Below are positions 1-11,093 of a stretch of 64,000 bases of DNA, piece by piece. Position 1 is the first letter of the stretch, and the number at the start of each line of letters is the position of its first letter. This stretch comes from Gnetum montanum (Eukaryota; Streptophyta; Gnetopsida; Gnetales; Gnetaceae), in contig MNCI01017942.1 of NCBI GenBank assembly GCA_015680685.1, positions 51,328 to 115,327 on the forward strand, given 5' to 3'. The notes beneath the pieces were generated by a model. That model saw only the letters and a list, made by a program, of their open reading frames with translations, made no database searches and was not told where the DNA came from. The position numbers were made by a program, and so were the translations under genes.

Positions 1-221
1 TGCCATCAGGAGTAGCATAGAATTAGGAACACATCATACGCCTCATCTAGACTAAACCATACGTGACATATGCAAAACTAGTCTAGATGGGAAGACAACG
101 AACTGCGACCTAAGACTAACTATCTAGGTGCTACAACTAGTCCATCTGCGGAGTTCGACCGGATCGCGCGTGCGACGCTCGTTTCGTATGGTTGAGTGTA
201 GGGGTACCTCGCCACTCATCA
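1..221 (+). mobile_element. 3' end of a Ty3-type LTR, cut by the window start
   Basis: The segment matches the last ~220 bases of the LTRs of elements A, B and C. It carries the conserved GGGAAGACAACGAAC block (88-102), the GGAGTTCGACCGGATCG block, GGTTGAGTGTAGGGGTACC and the terminal CTCATCA at 221. It is closest to the reverse complement of 24894-25110. The upstream part lies outside the window. No primer-binding site follows, so it is not a normal 5' LTR. Confidence 0.8.
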
Positions 222-915
222 GTTGTCTTCCCAAACTTACTTGTATTTGTCACGGTTGTATGGTTAAGTAAGTATGAGGTATATGATTTTTATAGCTTTT
301 CTATTTTATCTCCTATGCTGACGAGGTGAAGGGTGAAGAGACTAATTAACTAACTTTAACTAACTAACTAAGCCTTAATTAACCTAGCATCAGTATCTGT
401 TCCCACTTACCATTCACACCCTGAACCAATGCAACCTTAGTTACCAAACGCTAGTCGTTGCTGGAATCACCAAGCATAACACATGTGCTCGAAGTGGTCA
501 TACTATGCACTTAACTAGGAGAGAAGGGTTGAAAGAGATTTAATGACTAAGAAAGCATTTAAATGATAATAAATAAATAAAATCCTATTTAGCCTAGTCC
601 ATGCACTGCAAGGTTTATCTAAGAAGTTCATCTTTATTTCCATACACAAACTTGTGTTCAGGTACAATATTTGCTCAAATAAAGATTCGTTCACTTTGGA
701 GCTCCTACTACGGGCACATGGAAAATATTCTATCTATGGAGAGGTAAAACTGCTAGAGTTTTGCTAAGGGTCTAGATCTAGATGAGAAACAAGGGAGAGC
801 CACCTCTTATTTATAGACTTGGCGGCGCACCGCGATATCGTGTACGCGATATCGTAGGGGAAGACGTAACATTGCGTACACAATATCACGTCCCATGCAA
901 TATTGCATTGCATCA
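222..915 (-). mobile_element. Ty3-type LTR fragment in opposite orientation
   Basis: Reading on the minus strand, this is an LTR of the same lineage as 60954-61791. A GATATC-rich array lies at 828-905, a TATAAATA box at 808-815 (reverse complement) and a long downstream part with TGGTTAAGTAAGT-like sequence. The terminal ~130 bases are missing: it starts exactly at GTTGTCTTCCC, the inverted copy of a block at 88-98. The right edge is GCATCA at 915. No target duplication was found, so a rearranged or truncated LTR is likely. Confidence 0.75.
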
Positions 916-1700
916 GTGGTACAAGAAATACTTGGTGTAACTTAAATATTTGGTTCTCATTTATATGAACAATTACATGTAGGAAAAGTGCTTAAAGAAA
1001 GAATAGTGGGACGTTTCAAGGCTTTGTTTTGGCTTTGTATGCTTTCAAAAGAAGTGGAAAGATTTAGGACTCTATTCTTGAAAGGTCAAAAATCCAAATT
1101 TTCAAACTATCATCTATCATACTATATTGTAAGGATGTGAACTTAGTGTTAAAATTTGGAAAGATATTGAACGAGTGCAAAAAAAACCTTTGTTCTTGAT
1201 GAGTTAAAGGCGACCATGTAAACATCTGACTCAATGTTATTACATGAATGTGATTTATAGCCTTTAAAAGCAAAAGCCTTGTACCAATTTATTACATTCA
1301 CTCGTAGCTTGCATATCTCAAGGAAAAACAAATTTTCTAAAGAATTTCTCAAAGATTCATGAGACAATGGTTGGTATTTTCAAACAATGCAATGGCTAAG
1401 AAAATGAAATAACTCTTGAAAGGATGTGTAGCAAAATCCTAAGCATGTTCGCCAACTAGTCAAGCAAAATGTTTTAACACAGATGTGGTCTAATGTAGAA
1501 GGCAAGAGACAATTTTATTTACATCACATTAAATCTAATACACTAGATGCAAAACCTCACTATCTTTTAGTTGCTATTCCAATCAAGCACTAGAGTGTGA
1601 TAAACAAGCTTTGCTTAAGTTATGGTTATCTTAGAATTGAAAGTAAAAGATGGATTCAACTCCCCTAAGAAAAACATATTTGTAGGTTGTAGAGGTCAAG
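916..1700 (+). pseudogene. LINE reverse transcriptase, 3' end fragment
   Basis: This is the C-terminal part of a non-LTR retrotransposon ORF2. It is closely similar along its length to 33085-33790, and both read as a decayed FKYLGLIY...YAFK...CKDLGL... region with many stops and frameshifts. The likely boundary on the left is the LTR end at 915; the right end is not sharp. No intact ORF remains, and short ORFs here on the minus strand are chance. Confidence 0.7.
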
Positions 1701-2608
1701 AGCCCTTGAAAATAAGTAAGATGTACTTCTTTCTTGTGTTGTGATGATCCATTTGAGACCATGTTACATCAAAAAACTTGCATGATTTATTTTTGTTGCT
1801 CCCATTGGTGCTTGATCAATTTGTAGGGTATCCATTTTTATTTTTTATGAGAATGTAATATCTATCCAATATATCTTATAAGTCTTTGGACATAATAAAG
1901 CTTCAATTTCAATTTATTATTTCATGAATTAAACTTTGTCAAAACCCAACATTATTTAAAATCACAACTTAATTTTCAAAGCATTTATTTGCAACATTTC
2001 TTATTTGTATTTTGTAATCTTATAAATGTGGTTGCATTTATTACCCATGTAAGATGCCTTTGAATTGGATGCGCTACCGTTGTTGGGCTCCATGTCTCCA
2101 AGATACAATAGCTCATATTTGTTACCAAGGCATATGGAGAATCATAAATGATCTATCTCTGTTATATTTGATAATGGCCAACAAAGATTGATTTTCTCAA
2201 CTTCTCTTCTTGCTTGCCTAACAACCTTCACAATGCTTATATGAAATTACCAAAAAAATTGTTATTGTAAGCTTGGATTGTTGAAACCTTTATTGCTTTT
2301 ATGGATCTCTCCACCCATCCTTTGCACTCTCAGACCTAAATGACTTGGATAAGAGTTGTTTCTGTAATGATTTAGAAACACCTATAATGATTTGGGGCAT
2401 TTTTGTCAAAAAATTACCACCAGAGGCCTAGGATCCCTGATATGAAGATTGGTATGATATGGTATATAAACTTTCTTTAGTTGCAACAGTGGTGTTCAGA
2501 GTTTGGACCATCAATAGCATTGTTTCGATTAAATGGAGTTGGCCCATCTTCATTGTTCACATTGTCCAGAAATTGCCATGTGGGCAACCCATTGCATGCC
2601 CTCTCATT

Positions 2609-2670
2609 TGCCACTAAAACACATAGAGTATTTTAAACTTTGCCACTAAAACACATAGAGTATTTTAAAC
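2609..2670. repeat. 31-bp unit in direct tandem, two copies
   Basis: GCCACTAAAACACATAGAG plus TATTTTAAACTT occurs twice back to back with no visible difference, which points to a recent slippage or duplication. Confidence 0.9.
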
Positions 2671-2933
2671 TTTTTTGTAGTGTGGGTCACTTTTGTTTTT
2701 GAAATTCAATATTTTATTGTAAGGAACAACTATTCCTCACACTCTTAACAAACTTAAACTTAAAAGGGTTACTCAAATTCTTTTTTTTTCACACCCTACA
2801 ATCAAGTTTTTGTCTCGGAATCATGTCTTTTAAAAGGTTTCTAAATTTTTGTTAGATAGCAGAACGTATTTCAAGTTTTACTTCCCCATTTATTTTCAAT
2901 ATTTTCCAATTATTCGAACTTGCTCGAGCCTAT

Positions 2934-2996
2934 AACTAAATATTAATTTTAGTTTGGTTTTATAACTAAAGATTAATTTTAGTTTGTTTTATAGAT
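2934..2996. repeat. ~32-bp tandem repeat, two copies
   Basis: The unit TATAACTAAATATTAATTTT plus AGTTTGGTTT is repeated with small changes (AAATATT against AAAGATT). Confidence 0.8.
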
Positions 2997-3324
2997 CATC
3001 ACTTATGCCCTATTTGAAACATAAAAGCTATACATTATTTCAAACATCAAAGTTGAAATTCTAATCTATAAGGGATGATACCAAATTAAATTATCTTATT
3101 TCATGATCGCAAAGAATGGTTACATGTTCAGAAATAAAAATCTAAAGGGACGTCGAGCCTCCAGGAGACTGTGAGGGCATGATAAAATAAGGGTCATTAG
3201 TGCGAGACTCAATGATGTCCGGCCAAGCATGTCCCAGCAAACAAGGAGATTAACCAAAATCTAAACCATTATTCCAGTGACATCTTAGAACATAATAAAA
3301 CATCGGTAAAACATGTTCATTTCC

Positions 3325-5021
3325 CTAGTGACGTAAAATTCCATGGGATTGGGCAAAACTAACGCAGGATTCCAAAATATCGTCTAATCCATGTTTGAAC
3401 ACGAAGTCCATCTCCCTCAATTTTTTGGAAGACGCCTCTGCAAATGGAAAATCCTCGTCCTCAGCCATTACACTGAAACACAGAATCTTCTTTACATCTT
3501 GGATCCGCTTTGTCAAACCATATAAATATATAATCAACAACAAAAAGGAATCACAGCACTTACTCAATCTTCAAAGGAAGATGTGGGTATTTTCTGTGCA
3601 CAAAACCAAAATAATCTGGAATTGATGTGGAAACAGCAGAGCAAATGTGACGCCCAGTTGCAGAAGGGTGCTCCATCAAAAACAAATGAGCAACGCAAAC
3701 ATCATCAATGTGAACGAACGACATAGACCCCAAAAACTTCCTATTGAATCTCAGAGTTTCCAGCCAATCTCCTGCCGAATTCCATCATTCATCCAGCAGA
3801 GGTTGAACAGAAATTGTGGCAGATGTAAAACTAATCAGCTCAAATAAATAGATGTAAATTTGCCAAATTTCATCATTCATCCAACAGAGGTTGAAACTAA
3901 TCAGCTCAAATAAATAGATGTAAATTTGCCAAATTTCATCATTCACCCAACAGAGGTTGAACAGAAATTGCCGCAGGTGTAAAAATACTCAGCTCAAAAA
4001 AAAAAAAAAAGCAAATTTGGACCAGTAAATGGAGACAGAGGAAGCAGACAGGTGAGTGGAAACTCTTTGGTGATGAAGGGGCCACAGATTAGGGACGGCC
4101 CGATTGAAATAACTTGGATTCCAATCTCTTCCCCAAATCGGAAAGCCGTCTGCTCTGCTACTGTTTTGTAGACATAATACGGCTGCCGTGAACGAAATCA
4201 ATATCAGCGAAAGAATAGCACATGACTGGAATACTTGAAAACAACAACAAAATGAAACTGCAAATTTCTTGTGCTCCTAACCCGTTTCAGATTCTTTGCA
4301 AAGTTGAGAGGAGTCCATTTTGATTCATCAAGTTGTCCAATATTCTCTCCGTTTTCGTTGACTGGAATGGCTGCCACAACGGAGGATGTGTACACAACTC
4401 TCTTCACAGTTTGTGCTCTGCTGCATGATCTCAGCACGTTCAGGACACTTTTCTCTCCTGCTTCCGCAGCTTCATCCTGAAACAAAATCAATGAACCAGG
4501 TTTCAGGGATTTCCTTTTTGTTTTCGCTTTGTTGTTTTTGTGTGGTGGGTGATTGAATTTTGCAAATATCGACAATGGAAACGGAAATGAAATTGCTTGA
4601 TCATGTACTCAGGAAACCTCCAAAGATGTAATGGAAATATTGTTCTTAAACTTTACCAGGGCAATGCCAGATAGTGGACTGGCAACATGGAAAACACCTT
4701 GGCAGCCCTGTATTGCAGAGTCGAATGAACTTTCTTGGTTGAGATCGGCCCTGAAAAGTATCAGTCGCTCAGAGGCACCTTCCAGAGATAGGAGAGGCTG
4801 TGTTTTTTGTGGGTCGTCTGCAAAATTCAAGAATAGCAATAAAAAAACTGTTAAAGAGTTTAGATTCACTGCAGATCTCATGAACAGAAAGAAACTTGTG
4901 CAGAAAGGAAAATACCAGGGTTTCTGAGAGTGGCATGCACTGTGAAACCTCTATGCAACAGAATCTTGATAAGATAAGATCCAACATAACCACCTGCTCC
5001 CACCACACACACCCTTTTCAT
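3325..5021 (-). CDS. DFR/CCR/ANR-like NAD(P)-dependent reductase, six exons
   Basis: Exons on the minus strand: 5021-4916, 4817-4657, 4476-4282, 4182-4023, 3771-3564 and 3472-3325. All five introns are GT-AG, 91-251 bp, and phases agree, giving 978 nt (325 residues plus TAG). The start ATG at 5021 has an in-frame stop upstream and no earlier ATG. The N-terminus [14 protein letters not shown] is a GxxGxxG dinucleotide-binding loop at residues 8-14. Exon 3 holds RVVYTSS (catalytic Ser) and exon 4 begins [11 protein letters not shown] (YxxxK, catalytic Tyr and Lys). Exon 5 has [18 protein letters not shown], typical of the family, and the C-terminus is ...[18 protein letters not shown]. Length and six-exon layout match extended SDR reductases of phenylpropanoid and flavonoid metabolism, which reduce a carbonyl with NADPH in the cytosol. 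The cinnamoyl-CoA reductase NWYCY motif is absent, so the substrate cannot be named. Nothing looks broken. A decayed paralogue lies at 17951-22770. Confidence 0.92.
3778..3996. repeat. Minisatellite inside intron 4 of the reductase gene
   Basis: Three imperfect units begin TTTCATCATTCATCCAACAG (with small changes) and contain GAGGTTGAA and ACTAATCAGCTCAAATAAAT blocks. Units 1 and 3 keep an extra ACAGAAATTG segment that unit 2 lacks. The array makes this the longest intron of the gene (251 bp). A run of T on the coding strand (A14 at about 3999-4012 on the plus strand) follows the donor site. Confidence 0.8.
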
Positions 5022-5075
5022 TCTTTTTTCCGTCTTGTTAGTATAGAATACAGATCCCTGCTTCCTGCTTCTATG

Positions 5076-5081
5076 TTTATA
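5076..5081 (-). promoter_or_regulatory. Candidate TATA box of the reductase gene
   Basis: CATATAAACATAG on the minus strand carries TATAAA 55 bases upstream of the ATG at 5021. That would place transcription start about 25 bases before the ATG, which is a short leader, so the call is tentative. Confidence 0.35.
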
Positions 5082-5089
5082 TGAGCTTC

Positions 5090-5837
5090 CAACACGTCTT
5101 CTTCTGCCAGTGCTGCTAATACATTAAAAAATTGATGCATTAAAAATTAAAAAAACATAATTTTTAAAACTCAATAAACCAGAGCATTTCTTCTCAGAGT
5201 TTGAAATACCTGAGGTTATTAAACCTACGACCTTAACAGGTGGGTTACACAGGGTTTCACTCCGGCTCATCCGGCCTACGATATCAAATGTTTTTGTTTT
5301 GATGATGCTACTGGGTTGTCACTAAATTAATTGTTACGGCAAAGATAAAAAAATTTCCTTTATTGTCAGTTCTCTGGGCCCAATTTAGAGCGTTTTGACT
5401 AAGTCCAGAGTCCCCTGTCTCATTTTTTTCTGAATAAATGAAGAAGGAATTATCATGAATTTAGAGCAGAAAATGACAGAATAATTTAATGACTTATCTG
5501 AAACGTTTGTAATGCCCAAATCTTCCATGTAGCAAATCAGGTGTTTAGCGTATTTATGTAATTTGATGTACCAAATCAAGTGTTTAGCATATTCATGTAG
5601 TTTGACCAAAATTTGATATTAAAGGTTATGGTGTGAAATGAGAGTTGCATTTCTATAATGATGATGTTCTTGTTTAATTAATCTCATTTATTATCATAAT
5701 GATGTTTTCTTCTTGTGTATTTAAGAACCCTCAACATATGTTGTGGATTTATTAATATTTATGATAGTATAGCAAATACAATGCTCCTTAAACAATGTTT
5801 GTTTCTTTGAATATTTTGATATTTTTGGTTTAGTAAG
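5090..5837. other. Intergenic DNA upstream of the reductase gene
   Basis: This should include the promoter of the minus-strand reductase gene. No coding region was seen. At 5210-5290 the minus strand reads GATGAGCCGGAGTGAAACCC and, about 30 bases later, GGTCGTAGGTTTAATAACC, faintly like pol III boxes A and B; see findings. The rest is AT-rich. A degenerate direct repeat of TTTAGCGTATTTATGTAATTTGA occurs at about 5545-5610. Confidence 0.4.
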
Positions 5838-6810
5838 TGTTGGTACCAACACGGCCATGCTTGGCATGGGGCCTTTGTTTTTTTTTTCTTTTTTAAAAAA
5901 GAAAGAAGAATAAATAAATAAAGATGGATTACCCTAACCCTAAAATTGGCTATAAAAAGCCATCAAGGTGATGGAGTTGGGGGGAGGGGAGGAGGAGAAG
6001 TCAGGCTAAGAAACCCTAGGCCAGTGAGGCCAGGGCCGTGAAGCCATGGACTAAACCTCCCCTTTCTCTGGGTGGTTGGCAGTGTGTGCACCAATAACGG
6101 TTGGTGGTTCGCAGGGCATTGGTGATGTTTGATCGCAACTACACATGATTCTTGCGGCAACACAACCATGCATCCTGTCAGTGGAACTTCTCTCTATCTT
6201 CTTTATTTCAGCAAATGGCATGTGGTGGACAGTGGATTTGTGCATGATGTTTATGCAGTTGGCGGTTTGCAGGGCATTGGTGATGTTTGATTGCAACTAT
6301 ACATGATTCTTGCGGTAACACAACCATGCATCCTGTCGGTGGATCTTCTCTCTATCTTCTTTTATTTCAACAAATGGCATATGGTGGACGGTGGATTGGT
6401 GCATGATGTTTATGCAGTTGGTGGTTCACAGGACATTGGTGATGTTTGATCGCAATTACACATGATTCTTGCGGCAACACAACCATGCATCCTATCGGTA
6501 AATCTTCTCTCTATCTTCTTTTATTTCAGCAAATGGCATGTGGTGGACGGTGGATTTGTGCATAATGTTTATGCAGTTGGCGATCTGCAAGGCATTGGTG
6601 ATGTTTGATCACAACTACACATGATTCTTGTGGCAACACAACCATGCATCCTGTCGGTGGTTCCTGTTTCTCTCTCTTTTAGTTTTTTTCATATTTTATC
6701 TTTCTCTATGTTTTCTATCTCTTTATCACTTGGTCACATGGCACTATTCCTGGGTTTCCGTACCCATACAAGAGATGCCCTAAGCTATAGTCTCCTTAAA
6801 TGAGTTTTTC
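5838..6810 (+). other. Unclassified promoter-like repeat unit
   Basis: It starts with the palindrome TGTTGGTACCAACA, a common form for an LTR terminus. Then come a poly-T tract, a telomere-box-like CCCTAACCCTAAAA (5934-5947), a TATA-like GGCTATAAAAAGCC (5948-5961), a purine-rich GGGGGGAGGGGAGGAGGAG stretch and the minisatellite at 6093-6662. The order telo-box, TATA, purine leader resembles a plant promoter or an LTR, but no second copy or target duplication is visible. No credible coding region is present. Confidence 0.35.
6093..6662. repeat. 159-bp tandem repeat, about 3.5 copies
   Basis: GGTGATGTTTGATCGCAACT-like sequence recurs at 6121, 6279, 6438 and 6597, giving periods of 158, 159 and 159. 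Each unit includes CACAACCATGCATCCTGTCG, a CTCTCTATCTTC tract and GTGGTGGACGGTGGAT. The units differ by scattered single bases, so the array is not very recent. Short ORFs inside it are a by-product of the repeat. Confidence 0.92.
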
Positions 6811-7280
6811 CAGTGTTGGCATGACCAAAATTTATGCATTAACAGTAAGAAACATGAGAGGGTGAGGCCTTAAAAGATTTTGTTGTTTCAAGGCTCATTA
6901 AATGTTTTATAGAGAGTATAATAAAAGGTAAAGGATGAAAACTCTTTAGAGTAGTTCTTGCAACTACATAAGATACATAAATATAACCAATACATTTGAA
7001 TAGAAATCCATCACCAACATGGTTGTGGTTTTCTTACTCTTTGTTATTTCCCCCTTGAAGGTACACTATAGTAATGCAGGTCTATCTAGAGACTATACTT
7101 TTTAGCATTTATAAATAAATATTGTAAAATTTTTTATTGAAGTGGTTATTTTTATTTATGGAGATTTTAGTATTGGTGTAGGCTCACCACAAATAAAAAA
7201 TAATTTATGATTTAGTAACAAATCAAAAATGTTGGCCTAGACTTTGATCCAAATCATTCTTAGATTCAACATTATTAATA
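6811..7280. other. AT-rich intergenic DNA
   Basis: Nothing recognisable was found. The right part may belong to the 5' region of the LINE that follows. Confidence 0.4.
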
Positions 7281-7902
7281 AAATATGACATCTTTTGGAA
7301 TGGACAAAGCCTTCAGATCTACTTATCTATAATGGTCTAACAAGTTTTCTACATTCTACAATAGTCACCTTTACAAGACCTCAAGGTAACAATTTTATTG
7401 ATTTATTTTTGTTTTCTATTAGAAATATTCAATATATCAAAAATTTTAAAGTCAGAGATGAGCTGGTAAAATCATGTCACCATCATTTAGAATTTTTATT
7501 AGAAATCAAGGTATTTTGTCATGTACAAAAGAAAAAGAAAAAGGAAAAGAAAGAAAAAGTGTATTTAATATCAATAGATGATGCAAAATTAGTGGAATTT
7601 TAAAGGACATGTTAAGAAGTTGGAGTAGATTTTATTAGAGGAACCTATACAAATTACTAATAACCACAAGCATAATGATTAGAAAAATTGGTTGGATGAT
7701 GAATGTGTACATGTTAGAAGGGACATTAAAATAACTAATAGGGAATAAAGAGAACATAAGTTTAAGTAGTACAAATGTTTAATTATGAAAAAGAAGAGAA
7801 TTTTCATTAGGTAATAGTAGGAGCATTTTGCATGCATGATTACAAAAAAGGCCCAAAATTTTTTTGGAGGTATTTTCAATGCAAAGTCTCTCCATCCCTC
7901 AG
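7281..7902 (+). pseudogene. LINE ORF2, endonuclease part, interrupted by element A
   Basis: An ORF at 7295-7603 reads YNGLTSFLHSTIVTFTRPQG and then NNFIDLFLFSIRN, IQYIKNFKVRDEL and SCHHHLEFLLEI. This order matches the end of an apurinic-type endonuclease domain of plant LINEs (TRPQG...IDL......W/F.V.....H). Further frames decay downstream. The LINE stops at 7902 where element A begins and resumes at 16785; the EN-to-RT spacing after removing element A, about 850 bp, is normal for a LINE. Confidence 0.65.
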
Positions 7903-8496
7903 TGATGAATTATGTTTTCACATGCTTTGATATCAGAGCCTTGACATCGAGTATCAGATGTCAAAGCCTAGGATGCGATGTTAGATATCTAATATTGCAA
8001 GGTATACACTGGCCTATAAATATAGCGCTTGGGCTCACGATTTTGATATCAATTTTTGTCATAGTTAGCAAAGCTCTTGCAATTTGTTTTCTCTAGAGTT
8101 AGAATATTTTTTAAGTGCCTGTAGTAGGAGTTTGGTAGCCCAGTAGCGCTATATGTGTTCAAGATGTGTCTAGGAAAGTAGGATGGGTACTTGTGTTAGG
8201 CTAGCTAGGTAGTAGATAAATTAGATCCTAAATTACTCTACCTTTCATTATTGTTGTAGGCGATTAAATTTATAAAACCTAAAATGATAAAAATCATGTA
8301 CCTCAATTACACTTAAACCATATCCTCGAGCTTCACAAGTGTAGTTGAAAAGACAACGAACGTTCTCAACACCCATTTCACTTCCGAAAAGAACTAGTGC
8401 ATTGGAGAACTATAGGTCCATGAAATTTGACTAGATCATGTGTAAATGCCTTAGTGATTCGTATGGTTGGGCATAGGGGTACCTTGCTGCTCATCA
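7903..8496 (+). repeat. 5' LTR of element A, with internal deletion
   Basis: The LTR runs from TGATGA to TCATCA, with the TATAAATA box at 8015-8022 and a GATATC-like array before it. It is about 250 bases shorter than the 3' LTR: the part that in the 3' LTR holds the AACACTGATGTGCTTGAACA region is absent here, joined at GTTTGGTA. Confidence 0.9.
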
Positions 8497-8497
8497 T

Positions 8498-8515
8498 TGG
8501 TGTCGTTGCTAGGGA
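8498..8515 (+). promoter_or_regulatory. Primer-binding site of element A (tRNA-Asp type)
   Basis: TGGTGTCGTTGCTAGGGA lies two bases after the LTR. It matches the complement of the plant tRNA-Asp 3' end (TGGCGCCGTTGCCGGGGA) except for three transitions. Confidence 0.85.
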
Positions 8516-8644
8516 ATTTTTAGTTGTTTTGTGCACTATCTAGGATTTAGTGGAAATCATTTAAAATCGATGGAATGAGCCTTAGAGTCATATCATATAC
8601 TACAATTACTACAACAAAAAATTAAAAACACACTGCATTTTTAT

Positions 8645-10500
8645 CATCTAATTGAAAATGTCTTCTTTTGACAGGAGTGCTTCTCCACCTAAGTTTGATG
8701 CCTCAACAATATCGAGTGGTAGATGCTCATCCTGATGAGTATGTATCCAATTTCACCTTCATCCTACATTAGGATGAATAGCTGTGGTGGCATGACATGG
8801 AGGGTAACATTGTGTTCCCGCCCGCCTGATCCATTCTTGCAATGCTTCAACAAATGCTTATAAAATGGAGTATCCAGGAACATCATGCTGAGTATGTTGT
8901 GCAAGACAATGATGCTAGGGATTATCACCCCACTAAGGCACAATGTCTCCAGGATCACCAGTTAGAACAACGTCATGAATTTGTGAAGGGAAAAGGATTT
9001 AATGATTCCCCATTTCTGCTATACCAAAAAGATGATGGGGAACCCTTCTCTAGGGATTTTCCATTCAGTGAAATTCCTCTCTTTGACTTCGGTGATAGAA
9101 GTCAAAACCAGAACTTGCAGTTCATGATTCACAATCCTGGCTCTAGTAAGAATGGATCCAATGACAAAGAAGGATCCAAAGGGGTAAGTCAAGGTAAGGA
9201 TGCAGACAAGAAACAAGATTGTGATCATGGTTGCGATTACCAAAGAGGTGGTAGTAGGCACTATGATGGTGCTAGTTCTCCTTCCTCTTCACCTTCATCA
9301 TCATCTTCTTCTTTTGGCTCTGATCATAATTGTAGAGGATGTGGTCATGATGGAAGTGACTGAAATGATTGATGGGACTAGGATAACCAAAGGAACCTTC
9401 AGGAAAGGTAAGACCAAGGGCACAGACATTCAAGAGAGGCACATCGCCATGAACAAAGGGGTAGTAGAGAGCATTGTAGGCACCATGATCATGGCCTCGA
9501 TGAGCGTTTACTTGCTACCCAAAAGTATGCTAAACATTGGAGAGGTAGTATGAATTCCAACAAGGCACTTGAAGGATAGTCAGATCAAAAGACTAGACAT
9601 GAACAATATTCCTCAATTCTAAGGGGGATGTAACTCAGATCTGCAGAACCATCTCCAAGCTTTTCAAGATGCATGTACCTTGCAAAACATAGAGCATGAG
9701 TGGCAAACATGAAAGTTGTTTCCAAGGATACTCATTAAAGAAGTAAAGAACTAGTATTGGTCCTTAGAACTAGAATCTATCAGATAGTGGAGTACCATGC
9801 TTGAATTCTTTAATGATAAATATCAAACATACTCCAGAGTGTCCAACTTGAGAAGGCAAATCCATGGATGGAAACAAGGAATACATGAACCCTTGGATGC
9901 CACCATCGACTAATACTACTCCTTAATGCACAAATGTCTTAGCTATGGTTGTTCTTAATTGGATCAACTTTGCCACATTGTAGATGGGCTTTGATTAAAA
10001 ATGAGGAGAACCTTTGGTGTCTATGCCCAAGGGTGACTATCAAAATTAAGCACTCATTAGATACAAAGAATAATTGAGCAAGTAGCTAAAGAGGAGGGTG
10101 AATTAGAAAAAAAAAAGAGAAAGTGTAGAAGAATACAACCACAATCCTTCCATTCGAAAGAGGGAGGTTCAATTTTATGACAAGGAGAAAGAATCTACAC
10201 CTAATGAGGTGGTGAATAGGAAAACCTTACCACTCAAAAACTTTCAATCTAAAATTATGGCAAAGGTTGATCAGTTATGGGACTCCATGGATAGTAGATT
10301 TCAAGTTGTCCTAAAAATTGTTGAAGAGTCCAAAGGACAGGGTAGTGATCATGAGCGTAAGAGGCACAAGGAAGTTGAACATGCCTATCAAAGAGGTAAG
10401 GGCAAGATTGCTGCAATATAAGAAGTTGCAGGAAGTGAATCAGATGGTGATGGTGGGTGTGACGTCTGCTAGTATGAACATTCTAAGGGATGTTGCTCCA
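8645..10500 (+). pseudogene. gag: gag of element A
   Basis: The reading frame is broken many times. An ORF at 8842-9363 gives the N-terminal part with an acidic, serine-rich tail (SSPSSSPSSSSSSFGSD). At about 9590-9910 a capsid-like segment reads NHLQAFQDACTLQN...WSTMLEFFNDKYQTYSRVSN, aligned with the gag of element B. A knuckle at 10458-10496 reads C-DV-C-x-YE-H-SKGC-C (CX2CX3HX4C) with a TAG inside. This spacing fits Athila/Tat gag proteins. The protein would coat element RNA; here it cannot be made. Confidence 0.8.
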
Positions 10501-11093
10501 CAGTGTCACACTTATAGGAGTCTAAGATGTATGCTTTGAATCCACGACTAATACAAAGGCAAACATCCAAAAGATTACCTTATCCTTAAGGTAATTTTAG
10601 GTAGTTCCACTAGTAATAGCAATATTATCCATGCAGAACTCCACTACAACTGTATGAGCAATATCAATAGTGATAACAACCCCAGTCATGGGTGTTGGCA
10701 CCACCAAGGTAGCAATACCCTTACAGACAACCTAATCCATATGGGTATTACGTTTAGCAACCCTTGGCTCCACATGACTCCTCCAGTCACGTTTCTATTT
10801 TCCAACCTCGCTACTATCATCCTGATAATTACCGAACACATTCTCCACATGCCAAGAGGAATACCACCTCTTACCCTTATCCTTCTTCTATTCCTACACA
10901 TCTTCCTCTTCCATCTGCACAGTTACCACCTACTCCATATATGCAAGGTGAATTACCAGCTCAATCACAACAATGCAATGATACTAAGGTCATTAACCTA
11001 TAATCAGTTAATCAAACAAGTGGTTTGGATACTTGATCAAAGAAAATACCTTTCTTCTGACCATGTAGTCCACCTAAGCCCTCAAATACACCT

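Larger units (their letters stand above)
1701..3324. other. Intergenic DNA with two short tandem duplications
   Basis: No coding region was recognised. It contains the two short duplications listed separately (2609-2670 and 2934-2996). A segment at 2755-2800 (AAAAGGGTTACTCAAATTC followed by T-rich sequence and CACACCCTA) is repeated at 22783-22822, so it is part of a dispersed repeat. The last ~200 bases should include the 3' untranslated region of the reductase gene, which ends at 3325 on the minus strand; an AATAAT about 60 bases past the stop is only a weak poly(A) signal. Confidence 0.5.

Noticed and set aside
4204-4575. A single 123-codon ORF as a gene
   Set aside because: It is exon 3 of the reductase gene plus intron sequence on both sides; splice sites at 4476 and 4282 explain it.
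6093-6662. CRISPR-like array
   Set aside because: The units are 159 bp, contiguous, without spacers, in a plant nuclear context; it is a minisatellite.
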